Part shown: one piece after another, positions 27,015 to 35,474 of the stretch
How the letters are laid out: each line of letters begins with the position of its first letter
Numbering within the stretch: the stretch's first letter is position 1
DNA from: Aurantibacter sp034110465
GTDB taxonomy: Bacteria > Bacteroidota > Bacteroidia > Flavobacteriales > Flavobacteriaceae
DNA length: 64,000 bases
Assembly: GCA_034110465.1 (NCBI GenBank)
Contig: JAWUZD010000008.1
Coordinates: forward strand, 51,754-115,753
Direction: 5' to 3'
Made by a program: the position numbers and the translations under genes
Notes under the pieces: generated by a model
Told to the model about the DNA's origin: nothing
Database searches by the model: none
The model's input: the letters and a program-made list of their open reading frames with translations, nothing else

Positions 27015-27455
27015 TTAACCTTTAGAAATAGTATTTGGTAGCTCATTAACATCGGAATCCGAACAAGGGAAAAAACGACTTAGTTCTTCGCCAGCTTTTA
27101 GAATTCCTTGAGTTAATCCTTTTGCAAATTCACCAGCTTTAAAATGATTTTGAATTATATCTTTAGTAGAATTCCAAAATTCTAAATCTACCTTTCTATT
27201 AATGCCATCATCGCCATAAATAGCGAATTTCTTGTCTAAAACGGCAACATAAATAAGTACACCATTACGTTCATCGGTTTGGTGCATTTCTAGAGTTTCG
27301 AAAACTTCAAGTATTCTAGCATCTATATTTTCGCTACAATTAGCTTCAATATGAACGCGTAATTCTCCTGAAGTTAATTCTTCAGATTTTCTAATAGCTT
27401 CAATAATAGTTTGCTCTTCTTCAGCCGTTAAAAACTGTTCAACTTTGCTACTCAT
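27015..27455 (-). CDS. TPM-domain protein, soluble form
   Basis: A 146-residue protein consisting of a single TPM domain without membrane segments: a helix with EEQTIIEAIRKSEELTSGELRVHIE, then NGVLIYVAVLDKKFAIYGDDGIN and a C-terminal helix. It ends with a Cys in FPCSDSD. It lies between LemA and the larger TPM protein with gaps of 8 bases, so all three are likely one operon. The function is unknown; the association with LemA is conserved in many bacteria. Confidence 0.88.
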   Translation of the reverse strand: MSSKVEQFLTAEEEQTIIEAIRKSEELTSGELRVHIEANCSENIDARILEVFETLEMHQTDERNGVLIYVAVLDKKFAIYGDDGINRKVDLEFWNSTKDIIQNHFKAGEFAKGLTQGILKAGEELSRFFPCSDSDVNELPNTISKG

Positions 27456-27463
27456 AGAAAAAA

Positions 27464-28048
27464 CTAAAATTCGAATTTTACATCTGGTGCTTTTTCAGAC
27501 CCAGCTTCAGCTTCAAAATAAGCTTTTGTGTCAAAACTAAATAAAGAAGCAATTAATTTTGTTGGAAATTTTCTTACCGTAACATTAAACAGTTTAGCAC
27601 TTTCATTAAAACGATCTCTTGCCACGTTAATTCTGTTTTCTGTACCTTCTTGTTGTGCCATAAACTCTCTAAAAGCGCCTGTTGTTTTTAGATCTGGATA
27701 ACGTTCAAAGGTTGCTAATAATTTACTAAAACTTCCACTAAATTGACTTTGTGCTTGTTGGAATTTTGCAATATTCTCTGGAGTTAAGTCATCTACATTT
27801 ATTTGAATTGATGACGCTTTTGCTCTAGCTTCTATCACTTCGTTTAAAGTTTTTCTTTCAAAATCTGCAGATGCTTGTACCGTTTTTACAATATTACTAT
27901 ATAAATCTGTTCTTCTCTGGTAAGCACTTTCTATTTTTGCCCAAGATTCGCTAACATTTTCTTCTTTGCTAACAAGTCCATTGTATGAGTTCATCACCCA
28001 AATTCCTAATAAGGCTATAACGACTATTGGTACTAAAAACTTTTTCAT
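27464..28048 (-). CDS. LemA family protein
   Basis: A 194-residue protein with an N-terminal membrane anchor (about 4-20) and a long helical periplasmic domain. It has family motifs YNGLVSKEENVSESWAKIESAYQRR near the start and NRINVARDRFNESAKLFN later, as well as RFPTKLIASLF near the C-terminus. LemA proteins form helical bundles; their role is unclear. The gene is first of the LemA-TPM-TPM group, 11 bases after the MerR-like gene. Confidence 0.93.
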   Translation of the reverse strand: MKKFLVPIVVIALLGIWVMNSYNGLVSKEENVSESWAKIESAYQRRTDLYSNIVKTVQASADFERKTLNEVIEARAKASSIQINVDDLTPENIAKFQQAQSQFSGSFSKLLATFERYPDLKTTGAFREFMAQQEGTENRINVARDRFNESAKLFNVTVRKFPTKLIASLFSFDTKAYFEAEAGSEKAPDVKFEF

Positions 28049-28059
28049 TGTATTTGGTT

Positions 28060-28389
28060 TTAAAGGTGATTTTTTATGTTTGTTAATTCTGCTTTTACGT
28101 GTTCTAATTTAGCAATAACATCAAATTTACTAAGGGCTTTATCTTTTTTTTCTTTAAGATGCGTTTTTGCGCCTTCTAGGGTAAAACCGCGTTCTTTAAC
28201 TAAATGATGTATAAATTTTAGATTTTTTATATCTTCTGGTGTGAATTTCCTGTTTCCTTTTGCATTTTTCTTTGGTTTAAGAATATCAAACTCTTTTTCC
28301 CAAAATCTAATTAAAGAGGTGTTTACTCCAAAAGCCTTAGCAACTTCTCCAATAGCATAATAACGTCTTTCAGGTAAATCTAACTCCAT
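28060..28389 (-). CDS. MerR-family transcriptional regulator
   Basis: A 109-residue regulator made of the MerR winged-helix domain (residues 5-75: YAIGEVAKAFGVNTSLIRFWEKEF, FTPEDIKNL) and a short C-terminal helix without a metal or drug-binding domain. It should bind DNA as a dimer. Its ATG overlaps the stop codon of the M23 peptidase gene by one base, and LemA follows, so it is embedded in an envelope-related operon it may regulate. Confidence 0.9.
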   Translation of the reverse strand: MELDLPERRYYAIGEVAKAFGVNTSLIRFWEKEFDILKPKKNAKGNRKFTPEDIKNLKFIHHLVKERGFTLEGAKTHLKEKKDKALSKFDVIAKLEHVKAELTNIKNHL

Positions 28390-29360
28390 TAATCTAAAGA
28401 TTCGTTTTCTAGATTGGCATTTTGCAACATTGAATTAAACTCTTCCGCAGACAAACTTCCGTAGTAAAAATTAATAGGGTTAATTCTTTCCCCATCCTTA
28501 AACACTTCGTAATGTAAATGAGGCGCTTCACTTCTACCTGTACTTCCAACAAAACCAATTAAATCTCCTCGTTTTACACGTTGATTTGCTCTAACTTCAT
28601 ATTTATATAAATGTGCGTAAAGAGATACATAACCATAGCCATGATCAATTCTAATGTGGTTTCCATAACCCGAAGATTGGTTATCTGCTCTATCTACAAC
28701 GCCATGGCCACTTGCATAAATTGGAGTGCCTCTTGGTGCTGTAAAATCCATACCATAATGAAATTTCCTTACTTTAGTAAAAGGATCACTTCTATAACCA
28801 TAACCAGAAGCCATTCGAGTTAATTCTTCGTTGCTTACAGGTTGTATAGCGGGAATAGCAGCTAATAATTTCTCTTTATCTTCTGCCATTATTTTTATTT
28901 CATCTAAAGATTTAGACTGTACCACAATACGTTTTTGTAATTGATCTAAACGTTGAGATGTATTTTTTATAAGTTTAGAATTATCGTAACCTTCTAATTT
29001 TTTGTAACGATTTATACCACCAAAACCTGCTAAACGTTGTTCTTCGGGAATTGGATTAGCTTCAAAATAAACACGATAAATATTATTGTCTCGTTTTTCT
29101 ACGTTAGCTAAAACAGCTTCAGCTTCGTTCATTTTTTTATTAAGAACATTGTATTGTAATTGCATATTAGACAATTCTCGTCTTAAGGCCTTTTCTTCGG
29201 GAGAATCTATATATCTACCAGCTACAAAAACAAATAATAAAGCAAATAATGATGCTGCAAATAGAAATCTAAAGACGCGAAATAAAGTTTTACCAGTTTT
29301 ACGCTCTATTTTTCTGTATGCTAACGTATCAGAATCATAATAATATTTTACTTTACTCAT
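28389..29360 (-). CDS. M23 family metallopeptidase (LytM-type)
   Basis: A 323-residue envelope protein: one N-terminal membrane anchor (about 28-48), a coiled coil (about 57-95 and 120-165), and a C-terminal M23 domain. Zinc ligands are visible: His in FHYGMDF with the following Asp, and the HLHYEV motif near residue 280. It should cut or bind peptidoglycan cross-links, or act as an amidase activator. The catalytic motifs look intact. It is the first gene of the operon running to 26176 and divergent from alaS. Confidence 0.92.
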   Translation of the reverse strand: MSKVKYYYDSDTLAYRKIERKTGKTLFRVFRFLFAASLFALLFVFVAGRYIDSPEEKALRRELSNMQLQYNVLNKKMNEAEAVLANVEKRDNNIYRVYFEANPIPEEQRLAGFGGINRYKKLEGYDNSKLIKNTSQRLDQLQKRIVVQSKSLDEIKIMAEDKEKLLAAIPAIQPVSNEELTRMASGYGYRSDPFTKVRKFHYGMDFTAPRGTPIYASGHGVVDRADNQSSGYGNHIRIDHGYGYVSLYAHLYKYEVRANQRVKRGDLIGFVGSTGRSEAPHLHYEVFKDGERINPINFYYGSLSAEEFNSMLQNANLENESLD

Positions 29361-29378
29361 TGTTTAAAATATACTATT

Positions 29379-29411
29379 TTTGTATTTAGTTTATAGATTG
29401 TATTAGATTTG
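29379..29411 (+). promoter_or_regulatory. alaS promoter
   Basis: TTTG at 29379-29382 and TAGATTTG at 29404-29411 are separated by 21 bases, matching the Bacteroidota -33/-7 arrangement. Transcription would begin near 29418, giving a leader of about 100 bases before alaS. Confidence 0.6.
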
Positions 29412-29517
29412 TAAACGCACAATTTAATCATTTTATTTTAATTGTAAATTGTGTTATTTGTTAAAAACTAAATATTCATTATAACTTAGTGAAAACTAAG
29501 TGTTTTTATTTCAACTT

Positions 29518-32172
29518 ATGAAGTCTCAAGACATACGCAAAACATTTTTATCTTTTTTTGAATCTAAGAAGCATAGCATTGTGGAGTCTGCTCCAATGGT
29601 ATTAAAAAATGATCCTACATTAATGTTTGTTAATTCAGGAATGGCTCCTTTTAAAGAATATTTTCTAGGAAATTCTGAGCCTAAAAATACACGTTTAACA
29701 GATACACAAAAATGTTTGCGTGTTTCTGGAAAGCATAATGATTTAGAAGAGGTAGGTTACGATACGTATCATCATACTTTATTTGAAATGCTTGGGAATT
29801 GGAGTTTTGGCGATTATTTTAAAGAAGAAGCTATTGCTTGGGCTTGGGAATTATTAACAGAAGTTTATAAGATAGATAAAGACATTCTTTACGTTACTGT
29901 TTTTGAAGGCAGTAATGATTCTGACAATCTTGGAATGGATATGGAAGCTTATAATATTTGGACAAAATATATAAGTGAAGACCGTATTTTAAAAGGAAAT
30001 AAAAAAGATAATTTCTGGGAAATGGGAGAACAAGGTCCTTGTGGTCCTTGTAGCGAAATCCATGTAGATATTAGAACTCCAGAAGAAAAAGCACTTGTTG
30101 ATGGAAAAACGTTAATTAACGAAGATCATCCACAAGTTGTAGAAGTTTGGAATTTGGTGTTTATGGAATACAACCGTAAAGCTAATGGAAATCTAGAACC
30201 TTTACCAAATAAGCATATAGACACAGGAATGGGGTTTGAACGTTTATGTATGGTTATGCAAGACGTGAAATCTAATTATGATACGGATGTGTTTTTACCT
30301 ATAATTCGTGAGATTGAAACTATTACAAATAAAGAATATACTGGTTCTAATGAGGACTTAACACAAACAAAAACACTATCAAATAAAGATAAAACAGATA
30401 TAGCAATCCGTGTAATTTCAGATCATGTGCGTGCTGTTGCTTTTTCTATTGCAGACGGACAATTACCAAGTAATACTGGTGCTGGTTATGTTATTCGAAG
30501 AATTTTACGTCGTGCAGTTCGTTATGGTTTTACTTTTTTAAACACAAAAGAACCTTTTATATATAGATTAGTTGAAGTGCTAAGTGCTAAAATGGGAGAT
30601 GCTTTTCCGGAACTTAAAAGCCAGAAGCAACTTATTGAAAATGTTATTCGTGAAGAAGAAACATCATTTTTACGAACTTTAGATCAAGGACTATTACTTC
30701 TAGATAGAATAATTGAAACAACAGAAGGAAAAGAAATCTCTGGAGCTAAAGTTTTTGAATTAAAAGACACCTATGGTTTTCCGGAAGATTTAACGGAATT
30801 AATTCTACGCGAAAAAGATTTCACTTATAATAAAGATGAGTTTAATGAGGAATTAGAAAAGCAAAAAAATCGTGGTAGAGAATCGTCAACTTTAAAATCA
30901 GATGATTGGGTTACTGTAAAAGAAGATACTGAACAGGAATTTATTGGTTATGATGCTTTACAAGCTAATGTAACACTAACAAAATATAGAAAAGTAACTT
31001 CTAAAAAAGATGGTGAGTTATTTCAATTAGTATTTAACTTAACACCTTTTTATGCTGAAGGCGGCGGACAAGTTGGAGATAAAGGTTATTTAGAAGTTCC
31101 AAACGGAGATGTGGTTTATATTACCGATACTAAAAAGGAGAACAACGTTATTATTCATATTACCAAAACCTTACCAAAAGACCTTACCAAAACATTTAAA
31201 GCTGTTGTAGATGGAAATCAACGTTTTAGGACCGATTGTAATCACTCAGCAACACATTTATTACATCAAGGATTACGTGAAATTTTAGGAACGCACGTAG
31301 AACAAAAAGGAAGTAGCGTACATTCTAAATATTTACGTTTCGATTTTTCTCATTTCTCTAAAGTTACTAACGAGCAACTACAAGAAGTAGAAGATTTTGT
31401 AAATGCAAGAATTGCAGGAAAATTAGAGTTGCAAGAAAATAGAAATGCCACAATGGAGCAAGCAGTAAATGAAGGTGCTATGGCTTTGTTTGGTGAGAAA
31501 TATGGAGATACAGTTAGAACCATAAAGTTTGGTCTATCTATAGAGCTATGTGGAGGAACACACGTGAAAAACACCTCTGATATTTGGCATTTTAAAATTA
31601 CAAGTGAAGGTGCAGTCGCTTCTGGAATTAGAAGAATAGAAGCTATTACTAATGATGCTGTGAAAGATTATTTCGAAACTATAGATAACGAGTTTGTTTC
31701 TATTAAATCATTACTAAATAATACAAAAGAACCTGCAAAAGCTATTGTAACATTACAAGACGAAAACTCTGCATTAAAAAAAGAAATTGAAAAACTTCTA
31801 AAAGACAAAGCTAAAAACCTTAAAGGCGAATTACAATCTGAAATCACAGAAGAAAATGGCATTGCATTTTTAGCAAAGGAAATAGATTTAGATGCTGGAG
31901 GAATTAAAGATTTGTGTTTTGAATTGGGAAGTCAGTACACTAATTTATTCTTGTTATTTGGAGCAGAAAACAACGGAAAAGCCATTTTATCTTGTTACGT
32001 TTCTAAAGAGTTAGTGGCTGATAAAGGTTTAAACGCAGGACAAGTAGTAAGAGAGTTAGGGAAGCACATTCAAGGTGGCGGCGGCGGACAACCATTTTTT
32101 GCAACTGCTGGAGGAAAAAAACCTGAAGGAATAGTAGATGCTTTAAATGGAGCTAAGAAATACATTCAATAA
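29518..32172 (+). CDS. alaS: Alanyl-tRNA synthetase
   Basis: An 884-residue class II synthetase. The start at 29518 (MKSQDIRKTFLSFFESK) is chosen over the frame start at 29500 because AlaS proteins begin with this helix. Seen: the catalytic HHTLFEMLGNWSFGDYF and GMGFERL segments, the editing domain with HSATHLLH and the zinc-site CGGTH, and the C-terminal DHHA1 domain with a glycine run and QPFFATAGGK. It charges tRNA-Ala and edits mischarged Ser and Gly. The GSCFA gene follows at the next base. Confidence 0.98.
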   Translation: MKSQDIRKTFLSFFESKKHSIVESAPMVLKNDPTLMFVNSGMAPFKEYFLGNSEPKNTRLTDTQKCLRVSGKHNDLEEVGYDTYHHTLFEMLGNWSFGDYFKEEAIAWAWELLTEVYKIDKDILYVTVFEGSNDSDNLGMDMEAYNIWTKYISEDRILKGNKKDNFWEMGEQGPCGPCSEIHVDIRTPEEKALVDGKTLINEDHPQVVEVWNLVFMEYNRKANGNLEPLPNKHIDTGMGFERLCMVMQDVKSNYDTDVFLPIIREIETITNKEYTGSNEDLTQTKTLSNKDKTDIAIRVISDHVRAVAFSIADGQLPSNTGAGYVIRRILRRAVRYGFTFLNTKEPFIYRLVEVLSAKMGDAFPELKSQKQLIENVIREEETSFLRTLDQGLLLLDRIIETTEGKEISGAKVFELKDTYGFPEDLTELILREKDFTYNKDEFNEELEKQKNRGRESSTLKSDDWVTVKEDTEQEFIGYDALQANVTLTKYRKVTSKKDGELFQLVFNLTPFYAEGGGQVGDKGYLEVPNGDVVYITDTKKENNVIIHITKTLPKDLTKTFKAVVDGNQRFRTDCNHSATHLLHQGLREILGTHVEQKGSSVHSKYLRFDFSHFSKVTNEQLQEVEDFVNARIAGKLELQENRNATMEQAVNEGAMALFGEKYGDTVRTIKFGLSIELCGGTHVKNTSDIWHFKITSEGAVASGIRRIEAITNDAVKDYFETIDNEFVSIKSLLNNTKEPAKAIVTLQDENSALKKEIEKLLKDKAKNLKGELQSEITEENGIAFLAKEIDLDAGGIKDLCFELGSQYTNLFLLFGAENNGKAILSCYVSKELVADKGLNAGQVVRELGKHIQGGGGGQPFFATAGGKKPEGIVDALNGAKKYIQ

Positions 32173-33120
32173 ATGAAACTACAAACCCAAACACCACTAA
32201 AACCTGTAAGTCAAAACACAATTGATTATAACAGTAAAATAGTATTATTTGGGTCTTGTTTTTCGGAACATATTGGAGATAAATTTGTTTACAGTAAGTT
32301 TAAGACATTCAGTAATCCATTCGGAATCTTATTTCATACAAAAGCCATAGAAAATCTTATTGAGAAATCGGTTTATGGTTATAGATATTCTGAAAAAGAA
32401 GTGTTTGAATTAAACGAACAATTTCAATGTTTTGATGTGCATTCTAAGCTAAATCGTTTAAAGGCATCAGATTTATTGTCCGATTTAAATTCAGCATTAA
32501 AACATACTAAATTAGAGTTAGAAAAGGCAACTCACGTTGTAATTACTTTAGGAACCTCTTGGGTTTACAAACATAAAACATCGAGTAAAATAGTAGCTAA
32601 TTGTCATAAAGCTCCACAAATTCAATTTGAAAAAGTATTACTTTCAGTAAATGAAGTCTCAGAATCAGTTCAAAAGTGTATAACTCATATTCAATCTATA
32701 AATCCTAATGTGAATTTTATATTCACGGTTTCGCCAGTAAGGCATATAAAAGATGGTTTTATTGAGAATACACTAAGCAAAGCACATTTAATATCAGGAA
32801 TTCATTCCGTAATCAATTCAACTAAAAACACCAGTTATTTTCCATCTTACGAGATTGTAATGGATGAACTAAGAGATTATCGTTTTTATAACGAAGATAT
32901 GCTTCATCCAAATCAAACAGCAATCAATTATATTTGGGAACGTTTTTTAAACACTTGGACTTCACAAGAAACACAAGTTGTTATTAAAGAAGTTGAAATT
33001 ATTCAGAAAGGATTAAATCATAAACCTTTTAATGAAGATTCTTTAGCGTATAAGAAGTTTTTAAGTAATTTAGAGTTGAAGAAATCGATTTTAAAACAAA
33101 CACATTCTATTACATTTTAA
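32173..33120 (+). CDS. GSCFA domain protein
   Basis: A 315-residue protein with the family signature LFGSCFSEHIGDKF near the N-terminus, THVVITLGTSWVY in the middle and LHPNQTAINYIWERF near residue 255. The GSCFA family resembles SGNH/GDSL hydrolases: Ser or Cys in the first block with Asp/His in the last. The substrate is unknown. It begins immediately after the alaS stop and is followed after 2 bases by the DUF4230 gene, a three-gene unit. Confidence 0.9.
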   Translation: MKLQTQTPLKPVSQNTIDYNSKIVLFGSCFSEHIGDKFVYSKFKTFSNPFGILFHTKAIENLIEKSVYGYRYSEKEVFELNEQFQCFDVHSKLNRLKASDLLSDLNSALKHTKLELEKATHVVITLGTSWVYKHKTSSKIVANCHKAPQIQFEKVLLSVNEVSESVQKCITHIQSINPNVNFIFTVSPVRHIKDGFIENTLSKAHLISGIHSVINSTKNTSYFPSYEIVMDELRDYRFYNEDMLHPNQTAINYIWERFLNTWTSQETQVVIKEVEIIQKGLNHKPFNEDSLAYKKFLSNLELKKSILKQTHSITF

Positions 33121-33122
33121 AG

Positions 33123-33737
33123 ATGAAAAATATTTTATTTGGTATTGTAATCGCATTACTAACAGTGGTTAGCTTTCAGTATTTTTCTACCAATAAAGCT
33201 GAAGAAACGCAGTTGGTCGCAAATTCGGCATTAATTCAAAAAGAATTAAAAAGTGTTGGGAAATTAGTCGTTACCGAAGGTCATTTTAGTCAAGTTTATA
33301 ACTATAAAAGTTCTAAAGCTATTTTTGGAAATTTAATAGATACTGAAAAAAAGGCGCTAGTTGTTGTGAATGCAGATGTTACTATTGCATACGATTTAAG
33401 CAAAATAGAATATAACGTAGATGAAGTTACAAAAACATTAACTATAACATCAATTCCTACAGAAGAGTTAAAAGTCAATCCAGATTTTGAGTATTATGAT
33501 GTTCAAGCAGATTACTTAAATCCATTTAAAGCCGAAGATTATAACACTATAAAACGAAATGTTAGAAAGGAATTGGCAGAGAAAATTAACGCATCGGATA
33601 TTAGAATAAATGCTAAAAACAGATTGATTAGCGAGTTATCTAAGTTTTACATTTTAACCAATTCTTTAGGTTGGACTTTAAAATATAACGAAACCCTTAT
33701 TTCTAATAAATTAGAACTAGAGACTTTAAAATTATAG
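33123..33737 (+). CDS. DUF4230 family membrane-anchored protein
   Basis: A 204-residue paralog of the protein encoded at 35-646, with the same layout: an N-terminal membrane segment (about 4-20), the KKALVVVNA strand, a YYD motif and a C-terminal GW. It probably sits on the periplasmic side. Function unknown. It is the third gene after alaS and GSCFA, and its end overlaps the convergent rhodanese gene by 6 bases. Confidence 0.82.
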   Translation: MKNILFGIVIALLTVVSFQYFSTNKAEETQLVANSALIQKELKSVGKLVVTEGHFSQVYNYKSSKAIFGNLIDTEKKALVVVNADVTIAYDLSKIEYNVDEVTKTLTITSIPTEELKVNPDFEYYDVQADYLNPFKAEDYNTIKRNVRKELAEKINASDIRINAKNRLISELSKFYILTNSLGWTLKYNETLISNKLELETLKL

Positions 33738-34037
33738 TTTCGTTTTTAAATCAATCCATCCGCCACCATTTGTAGCTTCAATATTATTTAGGTTTAGAAA
33801 TTTTGCAGCTTTAGCACTTCTAATACCACTTTGGCAACATACAATAAAAGGCTTATTGTAGGCTTTTAATTCATCTACCTTATTATTTAAATCGCTTAAA
33901 GGAATATGTAAACTATCATTAATATGTCCGTTATTATATTCTTTATTAGTTCTAACATCTAAAATAATAGCATTCCTATCTACAAAACGTTGAACTTGTC
34001 TTTTTTTAGCTCCAAAAATAAAATCTAAAAACCCCAT
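33732..34037 (-). CDS. Rhodanese-like domain protein
   Basis: A 101-residue single rhodanese domain if started at ATG 34037 (MGFLDFIFGAKK); the frame extends to 34055. Seen: AIILDVRTNKEYNNGHI and the active-site loop CQSGIRS, whose cysteine would carry persulfide sulfur. The N-terminus is mildly hydrophobic but does not form a clear membrane segment. It may act in sulfur transfer or cyanide detoxification; no partner is evident nearby. Confidence 0.88.
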   Translation of the reverse strand: MGFLDFIFGAKKRQVQRFVDRNAIILDVRTNKEYNNGHINDSLHIPLSDLNNKVDELKAYNKPFIVCCQSGIRSAKAAKFLNLNNIEATNGGGWIDLKTKL

Positions 34038-34115
34038 AACTTGCTTTTTTATCAAAGCTATTAAAAAGGAAATTAAATTAATTATCTTTAACCTAAAATT
34101 AGAATAATTTATAAA

Positions 34116-34871
34116 ATGATAGAAGCATACGTTAGTTTAATTATCAAGAACAATATTGGAACTGTAGAGTTTTGTAATCCTTCTCATAATGCTTTACCTA
34201 GCAATTTATTACAGTTAATAGTTGAAACAATTGAAGAGGCAGGACAAGATCCTGAAGTCAAAGTTATAGTACTACAAAGTGCTGGAGATAGAACATTTTG
34301 CGCAGGTGCAAGTTTTGAGGAACTTATTTCTATTAACGATATGGAAACAGGAAAAGCTTTTTTCTCTGGTTTTGCTAACGTTATAAATGCTATGCGTAAA
34401 TGTCCAAAATTAATTATTGGACGTATTCAAGGAAAAGCTGTTGGTGGCGGCGTTGGTTTAGCTGCAGCTTGCGATTATACTTTGGCTACAAAATACGCAT
34501 CTATAAAATTAAGCGAACTTAGTATTGGAATTGGACCTTTTGTAATAGAACCTTCTGTAGCACGTAAAATGGGACAAACAGCAATGTCCGAAATGACTAT
34601 TAATGCAGAACAGTTTTACGATGTAACTTATGCTAAAACTAATAAATTATATGCTAATGTTTTTGATTCTTTAAATGAATTAGATGAAGCTGTTTTAGAA
34701 TTAGCAACAAAATTATCAAGTTATAATCCAGAAGCTTTGTCACAAATGAAAAACGTATTATGGCAAGATTATAGCCATTGGGATAAACTCTTAATAGAAC
34801 GCGCTAAAATAAGTGGAACTTTAGTTTTAAGTGATTTTACAAAGAAGAAACTAGCTGGATTTGCTAATTAA
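34116..34871 (+). CDS. Enoyl-CoA hydratase/isomerase family protein
   Basis: A 251-residue crotonase-fold protein. Seen: the CoA-binding loop FCAGASFEEL and the oxyanion-hole block GRIQGKAVGGGVGLAAACDY. The second catalytic acidic residue would lie in the ELSIGIGPFVIEP region, where the hydratase glutamate is not obvious, so an isomerase or hydrolase-like role is possible. In flavobacteria such genes are often in leucine or aromatic acid degradation, but no pathway partner is adjacent here. Confidence 0.87.
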   Translation: MIEAYVSLIIKNNIGTVEFCNPSHNALPSNLLQLIVETIEEAGQDPEVKVIVLQSAGDRTFCAGASFEELISINDMETGKAFFSGFANVINAMRKCPKLIIGRIQGKAVGGGVGLAAACDYTLATKYASIKLSELSIGIGPFVIEPSVARKMGQTAMSEMTINAEQFYDVTYAKTNKLYANVFDSLNELDEAVLELATKLSSYNPEALSQMKNVLWQDYSHWDKLLIERAKISGTLVLSDFTKKKLAGFAN

Positions 34872-34894
34872 TAGATTATTCAAATAATTAATAA

Positions 34895-35431
34895 ATGAGA
34901 TTCGAAGGTAAAATATATACTCCAAATAATACTTTTTTAAATTTAAGTACTTCTCAGAAATGGTATTGGAGTGGTGTTTTGTCTTTTTTACTTTTTTGTT
35001 TTTTAGCAATAGAAAATCAAGATAATTGGAAAGATGATTTTTTAGGTTCAATCTTTCATATTTGTGGTTTTATTTCGTTATTTGTATTTGCCTTAGGTAA
35101 ATTTGGTGCAATTGGTTCTGATGAAAAGTTGAATGGAAAATTAGACGGTGAAATTATTATAACACCAGATTTAATTTGTGTTAATTCTCAAGAGTTTCCT
35201 TTAGCTAATATTGATTCATTTAATTTGAATATTGAAGATTTTTGGGGTAAATATGAAAACCCAAGTTTTACTATTGATCCATCTTATATGGCAGGTATTA
35301 ATAATAAAGTTGAATTTAACTATAAGAATAAAAGAATATCAATTCAATTTAGAATTGATTTAGAAAAAGAATTTGTAGAATTAAAAAAGATAAAAGAAGT
35401 AATTCAAATAAAAAAAGCTTCAATAGTGTAA
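34895..35431 (+). CDS. Uncharacterised membrane protein
   Basis: A 178-residue protein with two membrane segments (about 25-44 and 51-68) followed by a soluble beta-rich C-terminal part with the motif DSFNLNIEDFWGKYE. I do not recognise a family. It begins 23 bases after the enoyl-CoA hydratase stop and its stop codon lies inside the downstream terminator hairpin. Confidence 0.6.
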   Translation: MRFEGKIYTPNNTFLNLSTSQKWYWSGVLSFLLFCFLAIENQDNWKDDFLGSIFHICGFISLFVFALGKFGAIGSDEKLNGKLDGEIIITPDLICVNSQEFPLANIDSFNLNIEDFWGKYENPSFTIDPSYMAGINNKVEFNYKNKRISIQFRIDLEKEFVELKKIKEVIQIKKASIV

Positions 35432-35460
35432 CCTTACACTATTGAAGCTTTTGCTTTTTT
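35413..35460. terminator. Strong bidirectional terminator
   Basis: A 19-base perfect inverted repeat (35413-35431 with 35434-35452; stem begins AAAAGCTTCA) with T-runs on both sides. It separates the convergent genes at 34895 (+) and 35475 (-) and overlaps the stop codon of the former. Confidence 0.85.
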
Positions 35461-35474
35461 ATATAAAGATTGTT

